A stretch of DNA of 64,000 nucleotides from Prionace glauca (GCA_037974335.1 CM075740.1:12483071-12547070); one strand, 5' to 3'; positions 22,448 to 35,421 are shown, numbered from the stretch's first letter. Notes: generated by a model from the sequence alone, not told the origin. Made by a program: numbers and translations.

Positions 22448-22805
22448 CAAAACTTCCCCCTTTTTTTCCCTTATCTCGCTCCCCAATTATCCCGCTCCCT
22501 CCTTCTTCCACTCCCTATTTTCTCCCTCCACTTTTCTCCGTCCTCCTTTTCCCCTCCTCCTTTTCCCCCTCCTGATTTCCTCCTCCCCAATTTTCCCCTC
22601 CCTACACTCACCTCTCCATTTCTCCCTCACTGTTCCCCTTCCCATTTTCCCCTCCCCATTTCCTCCTCTACTGCTCCCTCTATTTACTTTCTCTCTCAAC
22701 CCTCCCCTTTTACCTCTCCCCTTATCCCTTCCCCTTTCTCCTCCCCTCACACATCCCCTCCTTCATCGCCCCACCCTACTTCATATCCCTTCCTTACCTC
22801 CTCGT
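22448..22805 (+). repeat. Polypyrimidine tract (unit A)
   Basis: About 350 bases of almost pure C and T on the plus strand (for example CTCCTTTTCCCCTCCTCC). It is conserved in position in units B and C. It is capable in principle of triplex or R-loop structure (inference). Confidence 0.9.
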
Positions 22806-24544
22806 TTAGAGACAACAGAACTGTTGTGTGAACGTGTGAAATATTTCTCTGAATGTTGATATAGAGATATGCATTTTGGAAGCAATCTGAAAAGATGAAA
22901 CAATTAAACAACTAAGATGAGTCAGCTACTCAAGTAAACTATTTAGTTAAACGTTAATGTCGTATCAAAGTTTTCTTCTATAATATTAGTTCTGTTGATA
23001 AATGCATCCCACTAATCTATGAGATTCTACGAATATTTTATTGAACAAAATAAAACATTTAAACATGGATTATGCAAACGCTTTGCAGAAACACACAGAA
23101 CAATTAATGATGAGAATTAGAAATCAATTGAGCAAGGTAGAAGAAAGCTAATGATGAGCACATTTAGATGTTACAAGGCCCAAAATGTGAAATCTGCTTT
23201 GCTCAATCTCATGGAAATCTTGGTCTGAAAAGTTCTGATCTCTCAGTTTCCCAACGAAATGTACAGTTTCAGTGTTCTGCATTAAAACACAGGAACACTT
23301 ATGAAACATTTACAATAATATAATACAGAATAAAATTGTTTCTCACACTTAGCACATTATAAATTAAAACATATGAATACTTCTATCCACGCCATATATA
23401 AAGTTATATCTTAATATAATGCTGATTTAAAGGGTAGCTTCACAAATTTAGAACAAATAATCGAATCCGTTCATAAATTAAATAATACTCATCTTCAATC
23501 ATTACAAAATAAAAATTAATTCTTAAGTGAGCCAATAAGAACAGGATCAACTACATAAAATAAATACTTAAATATAAAAAACGCTTCAACATTGTAGGAG
23601 CTTTTCAGAGACCAATGCATTATGCTTACTTTGACGAAAGGCATTTCTTTTTATTAATTACAGCTCAGCAAATATAAAGAACTCACAGAAACGCTAATTG
23701 TGGTTGAAGACATTCTTTATTGTCGAGGCGTGTTCGACGTGGGTAGGAGAATTATTTGGGGAAGACCAAATTATTTAGAAATACATTGTTAGAAGTATTA
23801 CCTACATTTTTCAGAAATCATCTGCCTACTCTGTTCGTCCTAACCAGATAAGCCAATCGTGTTAGTATGAATTATTTCGCCAGTATCATTCAACCCTCAT
23901 GTAGCATAAAAATACATATGTCCATAGAGTCTGGGCGCCCTTGCCCACTGTCTCCTAACATATATATAAGTCCATATATATAAGCCCTATATATAAGTCC
24001 ATAGAGTTCAAAAGTTCCTTTCCCACTGTGTACTAAGGATTTTTTTTTCATGGGAAAATTGTATTATTCCATTCATTTGTCTGTCTGGGTTTGCTCGAAC
24101 TATCTGAGGCCCATGCTGAAAAGAGAGTCTTTTTCTACTTCACTTAATGACTGTAATGTTTTCAAGGAATTTGGTTCTTTTTACTCACCTATATCCCACC
24201 ATGCCTTGGGGCAATGTGTAGTTGGCGAAGCTGTGCAGAATATTCAAAAAAATGTTTAAATTGTCTAACAGTGCTTATATGTATTTCTATGCAAACAGTA
24301 TCTTTGTGGTTCGGTACTTTGTAACTTTTCTGTACAATATCCACTCTAAATTAGTTTATCTTAATCTATTTGTCTTTTAGTCTCAAGTTACCCTAAAACC
24401 CTCGAACAAATATTCCTTTATAACAGCAGGGAAATCCTTCTGCTTTCAATGTAAAATTGCAAGTTCCAAAGTGGCCCTTGATGGACATTCCAAGTCTGCC
24501 GGCATCATTAGGGGGTGTGGTGAGGACTCTCCTGCCTCACGCTG
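22806..24544. other. AT-rich spacer at the end of unit A
   Basis: No gene or recognisable element. It includes a short run of ATATATAAG/GTCC repeats at 23955-24005 and the segment at about 23995-24147 that is inverted in unit B. Confidence 0.5.
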
Positions 24545-25564
24545 GTTCTTGGGGAAACGGTTTCGCAGCGGGAGGATGCACTTCCATTGAAAATTCGGAC
24601 ACAATTTCCCAGACCAAGTCAGCGCCGAAAAATACCTTGACCCATAAATTCCAATGGCCAATGTACGATCGGCTAAAAATAGAAACAAATTGCATCCTCA
24701 GGTCTCTTGACGAACTGCGCCGAAACTACCGATGTATGCAACAGGCTGGAACACACAACAAAGTCTTCTGACCAGGCCCCAGCGTATCGCAAGAGAGACG
24801 CTTCCTTATGACGCGGCCAGCACGGGAACGCCCTTTGAGGTCCGCGTTCCAAAAGGCAGTTTTGCACTGAAAACTGGTTCCTGCTCTCAGAAAAATACGT
24901 ATTTATATTTGCATTTCATTTTTTTTTTGCGATTTCTTTTAAGTAATTCATACAGATGGCTCACTCCAACCGTATTTTGTTAAATTGATTTCAATTATTG
25001 AATATGAGTATTATTTAATATGTATAAATGAACAAATGTTTTATTGGTTTCAAGTTGTGAAAGTATTATTTAGAGTCGTAGAATCATAGCGGTGAATTTT
25101 CCTTTTCTTCCCGGCACAGGAATCTTAATGTTTGAGGGGTGGAGATTGGAAAGACTGGTTCATCTCTGGCAGGATTTTCCAGTTTCGGGTAGGGCACAGC
25201 CGCATAATTCCGCCCACAGAAACTGCACTGATTCAATAAACATGGCTGAATGATTTAGTACTTATTTTTCCCTTGCACAGAAGAACTTTGAATTTAGGGA
25301 ATGGGGCTGATCATTTTCATTGCTAGGGTGGTCGATAGTTCCATACTGGTAATTGTTTAAACCAGATGTTTTACCTTACTGCCTTAAGGTCGTGTGTCCT
25401 TTATTCCTTGTCAAGTTTGACTGCGATGCTAAAATCAAGTCATGTGATGCGTTTCTGTCCCAGAGTTCAGCACAGCACCAGGTTGGGTTGACAAACTTCG
25501 ACTGTGTGCACACTAATCTAAAACTAAGAATTCAAGTGCAATTTCCCTACAACTGTGATGGTGA

Positions 25565-26145
25565 GGCTACACATGGTGCATTGTGTGCAGTTTTGGTGTC
25601 CATATCTGAGGAAGGGTGTCCTTGCTATAGACGGTGTAAAGCAAAGGTTTACCAGGATGATTCCTGGGAGGGAAAGTCTGTCGTACGGGGACAGACTAAG
25701 TCGGTTAGGATTATAGTCACTGAATTTGGAAGAATGAGAAAGGATCTCAAGGAAAGTTATGAAATTCTAACAGAGTTAGGCAGGGTAGATTCAGAATGAA
25801 TGTTCTCAGTGGTGGGGGAATCCAGAACTACGGGGTCAAAGTTTGAGGATAAGGGGTAAACCTTTTAGAATTGAGGTGAGGAGAACGTTCTTCACACAGA
25901 GAGTGGTGAATACGTGGAATTCACTATCATGAAATGTAATTGAGGCCAAAATGTTCTCTGATTTTAAGAATATATTTGATGTAGCTCTTGCGGCTAAAGG
26001 GATCCACGGATATGGGGGGAATGGGCATCCATTCAGGATTCAACAAGATATTGAATTGGATGATTAGGTCTGGTCAGAATGAATGGTGGAACAGGCATGA
26101 AGGGCCCAATGGCACACTCCTGCTCATTGTCTCTATGTTTCCTGA
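25565..26145 (+). mobile_element. Old CR1 3' fragment (unit B)
   Basis: Counterpart of 6117-6685: ORF2-like FGRMRKDLKESYEILTELGR codons, then the 3' UTR with AATGGCACACTCCTGCTCAT and a CTCTATGTTT end. The diverged copy confirms insertion before the A/B split. Confidence 0.75.
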
Positions 26146-26807
26146 TACCTCGACTCTCGACACTCTGTCGACCACTCCAAGGCAAACACTCACAGCTTCA
26201 GGTGGCAGACTGAGGTTTCTGTAGTTTCTTATTTTAAGTTGTGCTTCTAATCTTTAGCTAAAGTTATGCTTCCCTTTCATTGTTCAGAGTTTGTGTTCCG
26301 TTCAGCTCTTTGATTTATCTTTGTGTTATTCATTGAAAATTTAGAATGGTATTTTTCTCTCTAATGTCTGAGCTTAATTCAACTCTGTCGTGCCTGTTCT
26401 GTAGTTGCTGTAGTCATTGTAACATATCGACAATAACATTATCAACTTAAATTTAATTAATGAAGTTGCAAAACGTTAAACATTTCAAAACATCGCGAAT
26501 TAACACAATGTTGCCGTCATATTGAAGAACTAACATCTTTTCAACGAGCTTTTGATGATAAAATAAATGCTGGAAAATACACTTTGTTGTCTCATTTGTC
26601 ATCACCTCCTCTGTACGATTTGACCTCCCTTTCCCAATCTTCCATATTTCAATAAACTAATCTTTAATTCATTAAAAATTCAAAGAGTGGTGACCTCATT
26701 TACTCAGACTCTGATAGTAGGGCAACACAGTGTCCGAGGAATTAATGAAACTATGTCTTTCCTTCATGTTCTGGCAAATTGTTTATCTCAGGTGTGCACT
26801 GTGATAT

Positions 26808-27091
26808 AGTAGTTAGCACTGCTGCCTCAAAGCGCCAGGGACCCGGGTTCAATTGTAGACTCGGGTCACTATCAGTGTGAAGCTTTCATATTCCCCCGTG
26901 TCTGTTTGTGTTTTCGCTTGGTCTCCCTTCAAACTCTAAAAATGTGCAGTTTAACTTGATGGGTCATGCAAAATTATCCGTGACTGTCAGCACGACTAGC
27001 AGGGGTTACTGCGCCTGGGTGGAATTGTCGGCGCAAATTCGAAGGGCCAAATGGCCTCGTCCACATTGAGGAATTGTATGATTTCTCCACC
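26808..27091 (+). mobile_element. tRNA-headed SINE upstream of gene 2
   Basis: Best preserved of the three copies. It has the head TAGTTAGCACTGCTGCCTCA with an intact GGGTTCAATT B-box region, a CCCCCGTGTCTGTTTGTGTT core, and a tail GGCCAAATGGCCTCGTCCAC ... TTGTATGATTT. Confidence 0.7.
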
Positions 27092-27384
27092 GTGCCCAGG
27101 TCTTATACAACTACAGCAAGATTGTCTTATTCCTGTACTCTAACCCATTTACAGGAAGATAAATCTTATAATTTCCCTACTTGAGTCTTTGTACTTGTTG
27201 TACACTGCAGTCTCACTGAACATCGATATTTACAGGACCCGCTATTTACCGGAATACATTTGGAAGTAGCCATGATAATGGTAAGCTTTTCAAGACATTG
27301 GAAGGTTCAGTTCAACAAATTCAAAGACAGAATAGAACAAGAAAATATTAGAAATACTCAACACAGCCTCTGTGGAGAAGAGTG

Positions 27385-27509
27385 GCTCACCTGATGAAGG
27401 AGCAGCGCTCCGAAAGCTGGTGATGCCAAATAAACCTGTTTGACTTTAACCTGGTGTTGTGAGACTTCTTACTTTTCCCACCCCAGTCCAACAACGGCAC
27501 TTCCACATT
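27385..27509. mobile_element. Half copy of foldback element upstream of gene 2
   Basis: Same as 7797-7918, retaining CACCTGATGAAGGAGCAGCG where unit A has lost two bases. Confidence 0.55.
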
Positions 27510-27691
27510 TGTGGAGAAGGAAAGATTTTACGTTTCAGATCGATGTCCTTTCGTGAAACAAACTTTAGAAATGCTTTGCAGTTTTAGTCAAGTTTAATTA
27601 TTGAAAGAAAATAAAGTTTTAGCTCTGGGGCGAAAAACTAGCTGCTTTAACAATCACTAAAAAGTAGCAGATAACAGTCACCGTCACAGGG

Positions 27692-27780
27692 TTTAGGAGC
27701 CAATCTGATTGGTTGAGATGAAAAGACGAATTTGCATTCCAACACAAGGTAACACCTTCCTGGTGACAGGGGTTATTAAG
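27692..27780 (+). promoter_or_regulatory. Octamer promoter of light chain gene 2
   Basis: Has the same CCAATCTGATTGG palindrome (27700-27712) and ATTTGCAT octamer (27730-27737) as gene 1. The TATA-like element differs, reading TATTAAG at 27774-27780 where genes 1 and 3 have TATTAAAA. This could weaken or shift initiation (inference). Confidence 0.88.
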
Positions 27781-27856
27781 AGGGAGAGAGATTCAGACAG
27801 TTAGCCCATCTTGTCAAATAACTGGCAGAACTCGCTACCTCAGCAAACTTTTCACA

Positions 27857-28388
27857 ATGGCTGACTGTGTCCATGCGATCATTGTGTTCATTTTGAGCCT
27901 GGCATGTGAGTATTTAAAACGTCGGGTCGATGTAAACGCGCGTTTTCGAGGACTACTTCGGTGATTTTTCAAACGGCAATTTTGCTCTGATATTAATTTG
28001 AGTAGCTTAACAATAATATTTGGAATCTCTTTTCTTTCAGTTTCTAACGCGGCGATTACAGTCCGTCAACCGCCTTCGAAATCTACTTCTCTCGGAGGAA
28101 CCGTCCAAATAAGTTGCACCTTGTCTGGCGCCAGTTTAGGAAGCAGCAACATATATTGGTACCAGCAGAAATCTGAAAATGCTCTCCGGTATCTGCTTTA
28201 TCACTCTGCTGGAAGCGGCACTAGCAGAGCCCCGGGAGTTCCAGGCCGGTTTTCAGGATCGGTATCCGGTAACACGGGAACTTTAAGTATCAGTCAAGTT
28301 GAATCGGAGGACACCGCAGAGTATTACTGTGGTATATGGAAAAACAACGTGTACAACTTCGGAGGCGGAACCAAGCTAAGCGTTGGCA
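27857..28388 (+). CDS. Ig light chain gene 2: leader and germline-joined VJ exons
   Basis: Unit B counterpart of gene 1. The leader exon is 27857-27905 and encodes MADCVHAIIVFILSLA plus a split Phe codon. The VJ exon is 28041-28388, 348 bp, the same length as in the other two genes. The mature chain starts AITVRQPP. Cys22, the Trp after CDR1 (SSNIYW), Cys93 and the FGGGTK J motif are present. CDR3 reads GIWKNNVYN. V and J are fused with no recombination signal. Splice signals match gene 1 (GTGAGT donors, TTTCTTTCAG acceptor). It is the most diverged of the three, as expected from its place in the older unit. The frame is intact. The leader has a Cys at residue 4 where the others have Trp. Type call as for gene 1: lambda-like, sigma not excluded. 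Confidence 0.93.
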
Positions 28389-28981
28389 GTGAGTAAATTC
28401 CCTTCTGTTACATTGTTCAAAACTCGCTTCCGGTTAATAACAAAACATTCCCTCGGTATTATATTTTGAATAAATTGAAATGTTCTTTTAACAACACATC
28501 CATGAATTCAATTTACCCTATACAAAGCGACCCTGCAAGTAACGTTACTATCTGTCGCCTTCCAATTCGATAATGTTTTCTGATCTATCTGTCGGTCTGC
28601 ATTGAGTTGTTTTAGTTCAGGCAGAATAACAACAGGCCGCAAAATTTCTTTACCATCAGATCAGTGGGATGAACAAAGCGCTTTAATCCTAATGTGCCAT
28701 CAAATAACCTTACAGAGAAAGACAACATGTAGACCCCCAATAATGCCAATAAAGGTCTCAACGGTTTAAAATCCCACTCCGTAAAGACAAAATCACACTG
28801 CCTGTTGTTACAAGTAAAGAATGATCACTTGCGCCAGTTACTTGAACTGATTGACCTCGCGTTGAAATAGCTCCTTATAAATAACCCATCAAATATAGCA
28901 AGAGAAACAGGAAGGCAAACAATGGACGGCAAATCAAACTGACTGTAACGCTCTGCATTAGGATCTCCTGCTAACTTTTCA

Positions 28982-29247
28982 AGTTTATTAATTAGTCACA
29001 AGTTTACACTGCAATGAAGTTACTGTGAAATTCCCCACGCCGCCACACTTCGGCGCCTGTTGGGATTAATGCACCGAACCAGCAAGCCTTTCCGAGTGAA
29101 AGGAAACCGGAGCACCCGGAAAAAACCCATGTAGACAGAGGGAAAAACATGCAAACTCCTCACAGGCAGTGACCCGAGGCGGGAATCGAACCCGGTTGCC
29201 TGACGCTTTGAAGGAGTCATGCGAACCACTGTGCCATGGTGCCGCCC
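28982..29247 (-). mobile_element. tRNA-derived SINE in J-C intron of gene 2
   Basis: The orthologous insertion to 9391-9655, minus strand, with the GGGTTCGATTCC B box intact. Confidence 0.82.
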
Positions 29248-30122
29248 ATTTTCAGATGGAATTATTGCTACATTGAATATCCCGGATTTGATTTGAACTG
29301 CGATTCAACCCGGAGTGTTGATTTGAACAGACAATGCAGGATGATTGGCCGCTCATGAGGAAACACTTTCTATTGGATATTGTTTAATTGCAAAGTTTTG
29401 AATACACACAGGCACCGTAAGTTAGGCCTGTGTACTTCTCCGCTGAAGCGTATGCTGGGGTGTAAGTAAAATAGGGAATCACTTATTGGTCTTCTCTGTA
29501 ATGAATGAAACATGACCAAGTTTCACGACAGCTCAGAGTCTTTTTAAAACTAACATTGTGTGAACACGTATTCACATTGCCAGATTGCCCTGTGTATTGA
29601 GCATGCGCCCCACAGGAATCTCCAATCACTTCCGCTGTTGAAATCTGATCTGAGTTTGCTGCTTATTTCGAGGCAGAGACCCGTAATCGAAGAAGGCAGA
29701 ATGTGAACCAGTGTAACAATTCCATTGTATTAATGCTATTAATCATATTTAAAACTGACCTCTTCCACTAATTATGCAGTCGAACTCGTCCACTATAAGA
29801 AGATAAGACTGTCTCTTCGCTCGAAAGCTCGCTCAGAAAGTTGCATCAATACAGCACCTCCACACCAGCAGTATGAGAGCGAATTGCAACTTGGCCCAGA
29901 GTGTAACTTGGTGGTTGCTGGGTCGATAAAAGATTTTACATATCCCGGACTCCTACTTCGGTCAATCTCAATGTAAACGTATCTGACCAGAGATCACCAT
30001 TGTTACTGTTGCACAAAGTCAAGGTTTCCATCATCCTCTCGAACAAAAGACGCACGTTTACGGACACAACCCGTACTAAGATGTGGTTGAATTTATTTCG
30101 TGGCTTTCATCGGAAAAATCTC

Positions 30123-30181
30123 GTAATATTTTTGTTAATGAGATCCGCAAAATGATCTCCGCGGCCACTTTTTCCCCATAG
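30123..30181 (+). promoter_or_regulatory. Conserved J-C intron block, gene 2
   Basis: Identical to 10561-10619. It lies about 790 bp before the constant exon of gene 2. The function is inferred only. Confidence 0.4.
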
Positions 30182-30968
30182 GTGGTAATGAGACCAATCA
30201 TTGGTTAATCTGATTTCGCACAATGACGATAGCCCGACGGCACTTCCTCCTAAACTGTAACATTTATGTCCAACGATCTTGATTTAATTCTAATCCAAAA
30301 GCTGTAACTTCGGCCGGAGCCACTTTCCCTTCGCTGGAATGTCAGTCCAGATAGCGCGGTCAGCTTCCCGTGTGGAGTTGAAACCGTCTGAGCCGAGAAG
30401 GGGGAACCCCCCAGGGTGAAATTGCCAGAGAAACTGTAACTACACTGCTCAGGATTATAACATAAAAGTTCATCAGTAAAAACATGAAGGTAAAACTGAT
30501 CAACATTTCTTCCCATCGTAACACAATAGATCAAATTTAATGTAAGTTCAGTGTTTCTAATGTTATTTCGTATTTTAACTGGCAACGCAGATTCTCAACA
30601 TGGACACACGGCAGCTAAAAAAACAGGGTTATTTTCAACAATTTATTATGAACCAAGATATCTTTAGTGGCATTCTGGGAGACATTGCGAAATATAATGC
30701 GCATGTATTGAATTGTTGTCTATAAAATTGAACAGAGTCAACTCCAGTTCAACCCCAGTCAGTCATTAAAAGTGAACTTCGCTTTTTAGATCCAAACGTC
30801 CCATCGATCTGCCTCCTTCGCCTTTCCTCGCATGAACACACAAAGTAAAGGGATCTATTTATTGTATTTAATGAATGACAGAAATTAGATCATATTGTTC
30901 GGTAAATCATAATGCGTCAAACAAATCAATTCTCCAACACTACTCAACCTATTTTGTTTTTAAACCAG

Positions 30969-31291
30969 GTCCGCAGCAACCATCTGTCTCCCTCCTCCCC
31001 CCTTCATCGGATCAAATCACAGCGAAGAACACGGCGACCCTGGTGTGTTTGGTGAGCGGTTTTAAACCGGGAGCTGCGGAGATTGAATGGACTGTCGATG
31101 GCAGCGTCAGAGGGAATGGGGTTGAGACCAGTCGGATCCAGCAGGAGGCGGACAACACGTTCAGTGTGAGCAGTTATCTGACTCTGTCAGCCTCAGAGTG
31201 GAACTCACACGAGCTTTACTCCTGTGTGGTTAAACACGAGGCTCTAGCAAACCCGCTTCAAACAAGCATCTCCAGATCCGGCTGTGTGTAA
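30969..31291 (+). CDS. Ig light chain gene 2: constant-domain exon
   Basis: A 106-residue C1-set light-chain constant domain plus stop, 2580 bp downstream of its VJ exon, with the same phase-1 junction as gene 1. It begins PQQPSVSLLPP and keeps Cys26, Trp40, Cys85 and the penultimate Cys105 (it ends in SGCV rather than the SSCM of genes 1 and 3). Differences from gene 1 are scattered and mostly conservative, and there is no stop or frameshift. The acceptor is the CAG at 30966-30968. Because unit B predates the A/C split, this exon serves as outgroup for deciding which of genes 1 and 3 changed at each site. Likely product: the constant half of the same light-chain isotype. Confidence 0.93.
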
Positions 31292-31599
31292 ATTCAGAAA
31301 CTGCTCTTGAGTCAGCTGCGACTGGTTGTTCATTTCTGTTCATTGCTTTCATGTGACAAAAAGGGCAGAAATTGATCGTATTTCAGAAATTTAAGAAAAT
31401 GACCACCGCGGCTGGAGCTTCGGGTTTTAACAGTTGCTTTTTTAAAAGGGTCTTCGATCGGAACATTGTCGGTGTTCAGTGAAACCTCGTTGTTTATCAA
31501 TTTACATTTATGTATCTGATAATCATAATTAAAATGCAACAATCTGGTTATTGCAAGTTAAGTGTCTACTTATTTTCAGACATTTAGACAAAGCCGTCC

Positions 31600-31605
31600 A
31601 ATAAA
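31600..31605 (+). terminator. Candidate polyadenylation signal, gene 2
   Basis: AATAAA about 310 bp past the gene 2 stop, the positional equivalent of the gene 1 signal despite divergence of the surrounding 3' UTR. Confidence 0.6.
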
Positions 31606-33605
31606 ATAATTAAGATCAAATGCAATACGATTCATCGTATCTTTTAGTGCTATTTTCAAGATAAATCAAATCTAACACTTTTCCGGCATTATTCAACGTT
31701 ACGTAACATATGAGATTGGAAATCCGTTATTCTCAATTTTGGAATCTAAGCTATTGTTCGTACTCCCTGTTGGTGGGGTCACCGAGGTGACCGGGATTGC
31801 CCAAGCTTTAGACCATGCAAGACTCACGAAACCAGTAATCTCTGTATTAAAGACGTAACTTTATTTAACCAATGGTCGCCAGGAGTTCGTCAAAGAGTTA
31901 AGTAGCTCTGACGGAGAGCTGCAAAACCTCTCCGATGAATCTAACATATACAATCAAAAACAAATCAATCATATTTTTTCCCTTATGTATCATTTGAGCC
32001 TTTCAGTAAGTTTAAATCAATTATTTTCAAGATGTACAAATCAACAGTAGTCCACGTCAAATACATTATCCAACAAAATTCTACCCCTCAGTATAATGGT
32101 ATTTAATTAGTCCGAGAAATTTGGAAGAAACTCCCGTCTTGGCTGTCTCCGCATCCTGGTTGCCGAGGTAACCGAAGACATTTCACCCAGAGTTCAAATG
32201 AACGCTGTCACGGGTTCCTTAAAGTTCACTGTATACCCAACCAACTTGACACTAGGTCTGGACACCAGTCTATCTCGTCCAGACAATGAATAAACCTATT
32301 CATGATGTATGATTAGGTGGTTGATATGTTCCTTCCATCCGAAACTTTTACTGCTGAAACTTGTATGTTTCCAAGGCATAAAATTCTCTCGAAATTTGGC
32401 TTGCTGTAATGACTTTTATCATGGTGCCTTGCTGTAAAATGCTGCATGACTAACGTGAACAATATTGCTTAAAATCAACAACAATACATCCAAAATATCA
32501 GCATATGTGTTTTATAATCATAATCATTTGCTTCAATCCGGAGCTACACCTCATGTGTGCAAATTGTTTCTTGTTAGCTGATAAACTTACTTTAACAGAC
32601 ATTTAACTGAATGCTGCTGGTTCTGTCAATGCCTTAATGTCTACTGGTTCAAAAATCTTATACCCCACTCAGGGTTCCACTTATACACTCTTTCATCAAA
32701 TCTCAGAAACCTCTCTGTTATCGTGTCTAAAGCTCCTTGTATCTGACTTCACTCTGTTTCTCTGCTGATTTACACATTAAAATTCTCTGGAAAAAAGACC
32801 CACGGCTGTTACAGAGTCTGGGGAAATACGATGTCGTAATAGTGAAAGGCTCTTTACCTTTATGCATCCGATAATATTAATTAAAATGCAGTAAATCAAA
32901 TCAATCAAAGCAATATGGTCATTGTAGCTTCAGTTTTGGATCAGTGTTAGAATCTCCAAGTAAAGCTGATGAATAAATGGACTGACCTAAGATCAAATGC
33001 AATACTTATTTTCGTATCGCTTACTGATGAACAAAATTTGCCAAAACTAATACTTCGTAGGGATTAGTAAGGATCATTCAGTAAACAAGGCACAATTTTA
33101 TCCGGAAACAAACTTCGCCACTGTTACAGAGTCGGGTGAAATATTCAAAGTCATAGCACTTAACAGCACAGAAAGAAACCCTTTAGCCCACCGTGACTGC
33201 ACCGAGCATCATGCACCCTACCTATTGTAATCCCATTTCCATATACTGTACATTCAAAAGAGTTGTAAGATAGGAGTTTTGGAGTTTTCAGAGTTCAACA
33301 AAGGAAGACCAAGTAATTCATGAGGTCAGGGGAAAGATTTGACTAGCAAGACTCCTACGTACAGCTTGTAGCTTCACCTAAACATATACAGATTATTCTA
33401 TTCAGAGATAGAATTCGGCAGGTGGGATTGGGTGCAATATATGAGCCTGAATTTGAATTGGTGAATGGTCAGAAAACAGGAAACAGGAAATATTGGTCAT
33501 TATTGCGTTGGCGGCGTTTAAAAGAGTAGTCTTTTCATCGGACCAAAACTTACATCCCCACAATGTGCAGCATATTTATATTATTTCAGATTACTACGCA
33601 CAGAG

Positions 33606-35421
33606 AGGCTGGCTAGGGTGAACGTTGGTCCCTTAGAGGATGAGAAGGGGGACTTAGTGGTAGGGGATGGGGATATGGTTGAGGTCCTGAATAACTTTTT
33701 TGTCTTTGTCTTCACGGAGGAGGACGTAAATAATTTGCCAGATGTTAGCGATGGAAAGGTGGTAGGACTGAAGGGTCTTAATGACATTACTGTTACTAGA
33801 GAGGAGGTGCGCGACAGACTGGAGGGACTGATTGTGGACAAGTCCCCAGGACCGGATGAAATGCATCTGAGGGTTCTGAAAGAAATGGCGGAGGTGATAG
33901 TGGATGCCTTGGTGGTTATTTTCCAGACGTCGCTGGATTCCGGGGAAGTGCCGGAAGATTGGAAAGCGGCTAATGTTACGCCGTTGTTTAAGAAGGGTGC
34001 CAGGCAAAAGGCAGGGAATTATAGGCCGGTTAGTTTAACGTCTGTTGTAGGTAAAATGTTAGAATCCCTCATCAAGGAGGAAATAGCGAGGCATCGTGAG
34101 AGGAATTGCATGATAGAGCAGACGCAGCACGGTTTCGTTAAAGGGAAGTCGTGTCTGACAAATTTACTGGAGTTCTATGAGGAGGTGTCTAGGGCGGTGG
34201 ATAGAGGAGAGCCGGTGGATGTGGTCTTTCTGGATTTTCAGAAGGCGTTTGACAAGGTACCTCACAGAAGGTTATTGCAGAAGGTCAGGGCACAGGCAGT
34301 TGAGGGTAGGGTGTTAGCGTGGATAGAGGACTGGTTGTCAAATAGGAGGCAGAGAGTGGGAGTGAATGGGTGCTATTCGGATTGGCGGATGGTGACTAGT
34401 GGAGTGCCTCAGGGGTCGGTGCTGGGGCCTCTGCTATTTACCATTTACATAGATGATCTGGAGGAGGGAACCGAGTGTAGGGTGTCGAAATTTGCTGATG
34501 ACACCAAGATTGGAGGAAAGGCAAATTGTGCGGAGGGTGTGAAGAGTCTGCAGAAGGATCTAGATAGGCTGGGCGAATGGGCCAGGAAATGGCACATGGA
34601 ATTTAATGTTGGCAAGTGCGAGGTGGTCCACTTTGGTAGGAATAATGGTAGGAAGGATTAGAACTTACGTGACGAAAAACTGCAGCAGGCGACTGTGCAG
34701 AGGGACCTTGGGGTCCTTGTGCATGAGTCGCAAAAACCCAGCTTGCAGGTGCAGCAGGTGATCAGGAAGGCGAATGGGATACTGGCCTTCATAGCGAGGG
34801 GGATTGAATATAAAAGTAGTGAGGTCTTGCTGCGGCTGTATAGGGCATTGGTGAGGCCGCAGCTGGAGTACTGTGTGCAGTTTTGGGCGCCGTACTTACG
34901 CAAGGATATTTTGGCCCTGGAGGGAGTGCAGAGGAGGTTTACGAGGCTGATGCCGGTGTTGAGGGGGTTGAGCAATGAGGAGAGGCTGAATAAACTAGGC
35001 TTGAACTCGTTAGAGTTTAGAAGAATGAGGGGAGATCTCATTGAGACGTATAAGATGATGAATGGGATGGATAGGATAGAGGTGGAGAGACTCTTCCCGC
35101 TCAGAAAGGATAATAGGACTCGGGGGCACAGCCTCAAGATAAAGGGGGGGCGGTTTAGAACGGAGTTGAGGAGGAACTTCTTCACTCAAAGGGTGGTGAA
35201 TCTCTGGAATTCTCTGCCCGTTGAAGTGTGGAGGCTACCTCGCTAAATATTTTTAAGACGCGGGTTGATGAGTTTTTGATAAGAGAGGGGATTAAGCGTT
35301 ATGGAGAGAGGGCGGGAATGTGGAACTGAATCACGACAGATCAGCCACGATCTTATTGAATGGCGGGGCAGGCTCGAAGGGCTAGATGGCCTACTCCTGC
35401 TCCTATTTCTTATGTTCTTAT
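33606..35421 (+). mobile_element. CR1 LINE, subfamily 2, inserted in unit B
   Basis: A 5'-truncated CR1 starting inside ORF2 just before [17 protein letters not shown] motifs in order are [54 protein letters not shown] and [10 protein letters not shown] nonsense codon near 34658 (GRKD then TAG) and a small frameshift near 35227 break it. The 3' end is TTCTTATGTTCTTATG. It sits at the position matching 14165 in unit A, replacing about five target bases. No target duplication is seen. It is absent from A and C. Confidence 0.92.

Larger units (their letters stand above)
1..24544. repeat. Tandem unit A with light chain gene 1
   Basis: The first copy of the array unit. Base 1 aligns with 24545 in unit B and 40731 in unit C. 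The offset to C is 40730 up to 1346, then about 38477-38500 because A carries an extra 2.3-kb CR1. By eye A and C differ by roughly 2 percent near 1-1300 and only a few tenths of a percent over about 14-20 kb. The true unit boundary is unknown because position 1 is just the window edge. Confidence 0.9.

Noticed and set aside
22487-22750. Minus-strand arginine/glycine-rich frame (and counterparts at 37278-37679 and 60939-61331)
   Set aside because: Stop codons are simply rare in a polypurine/polypyrimidine tract; composition is low-complexity.
24446-24983. Several open frames shared with 62946-63483 and partly with 1-400 and 40630-41200
   Set aside because: They are unit-start repeat DNA. The frames differ between units A and B, and no domain is recognisable.
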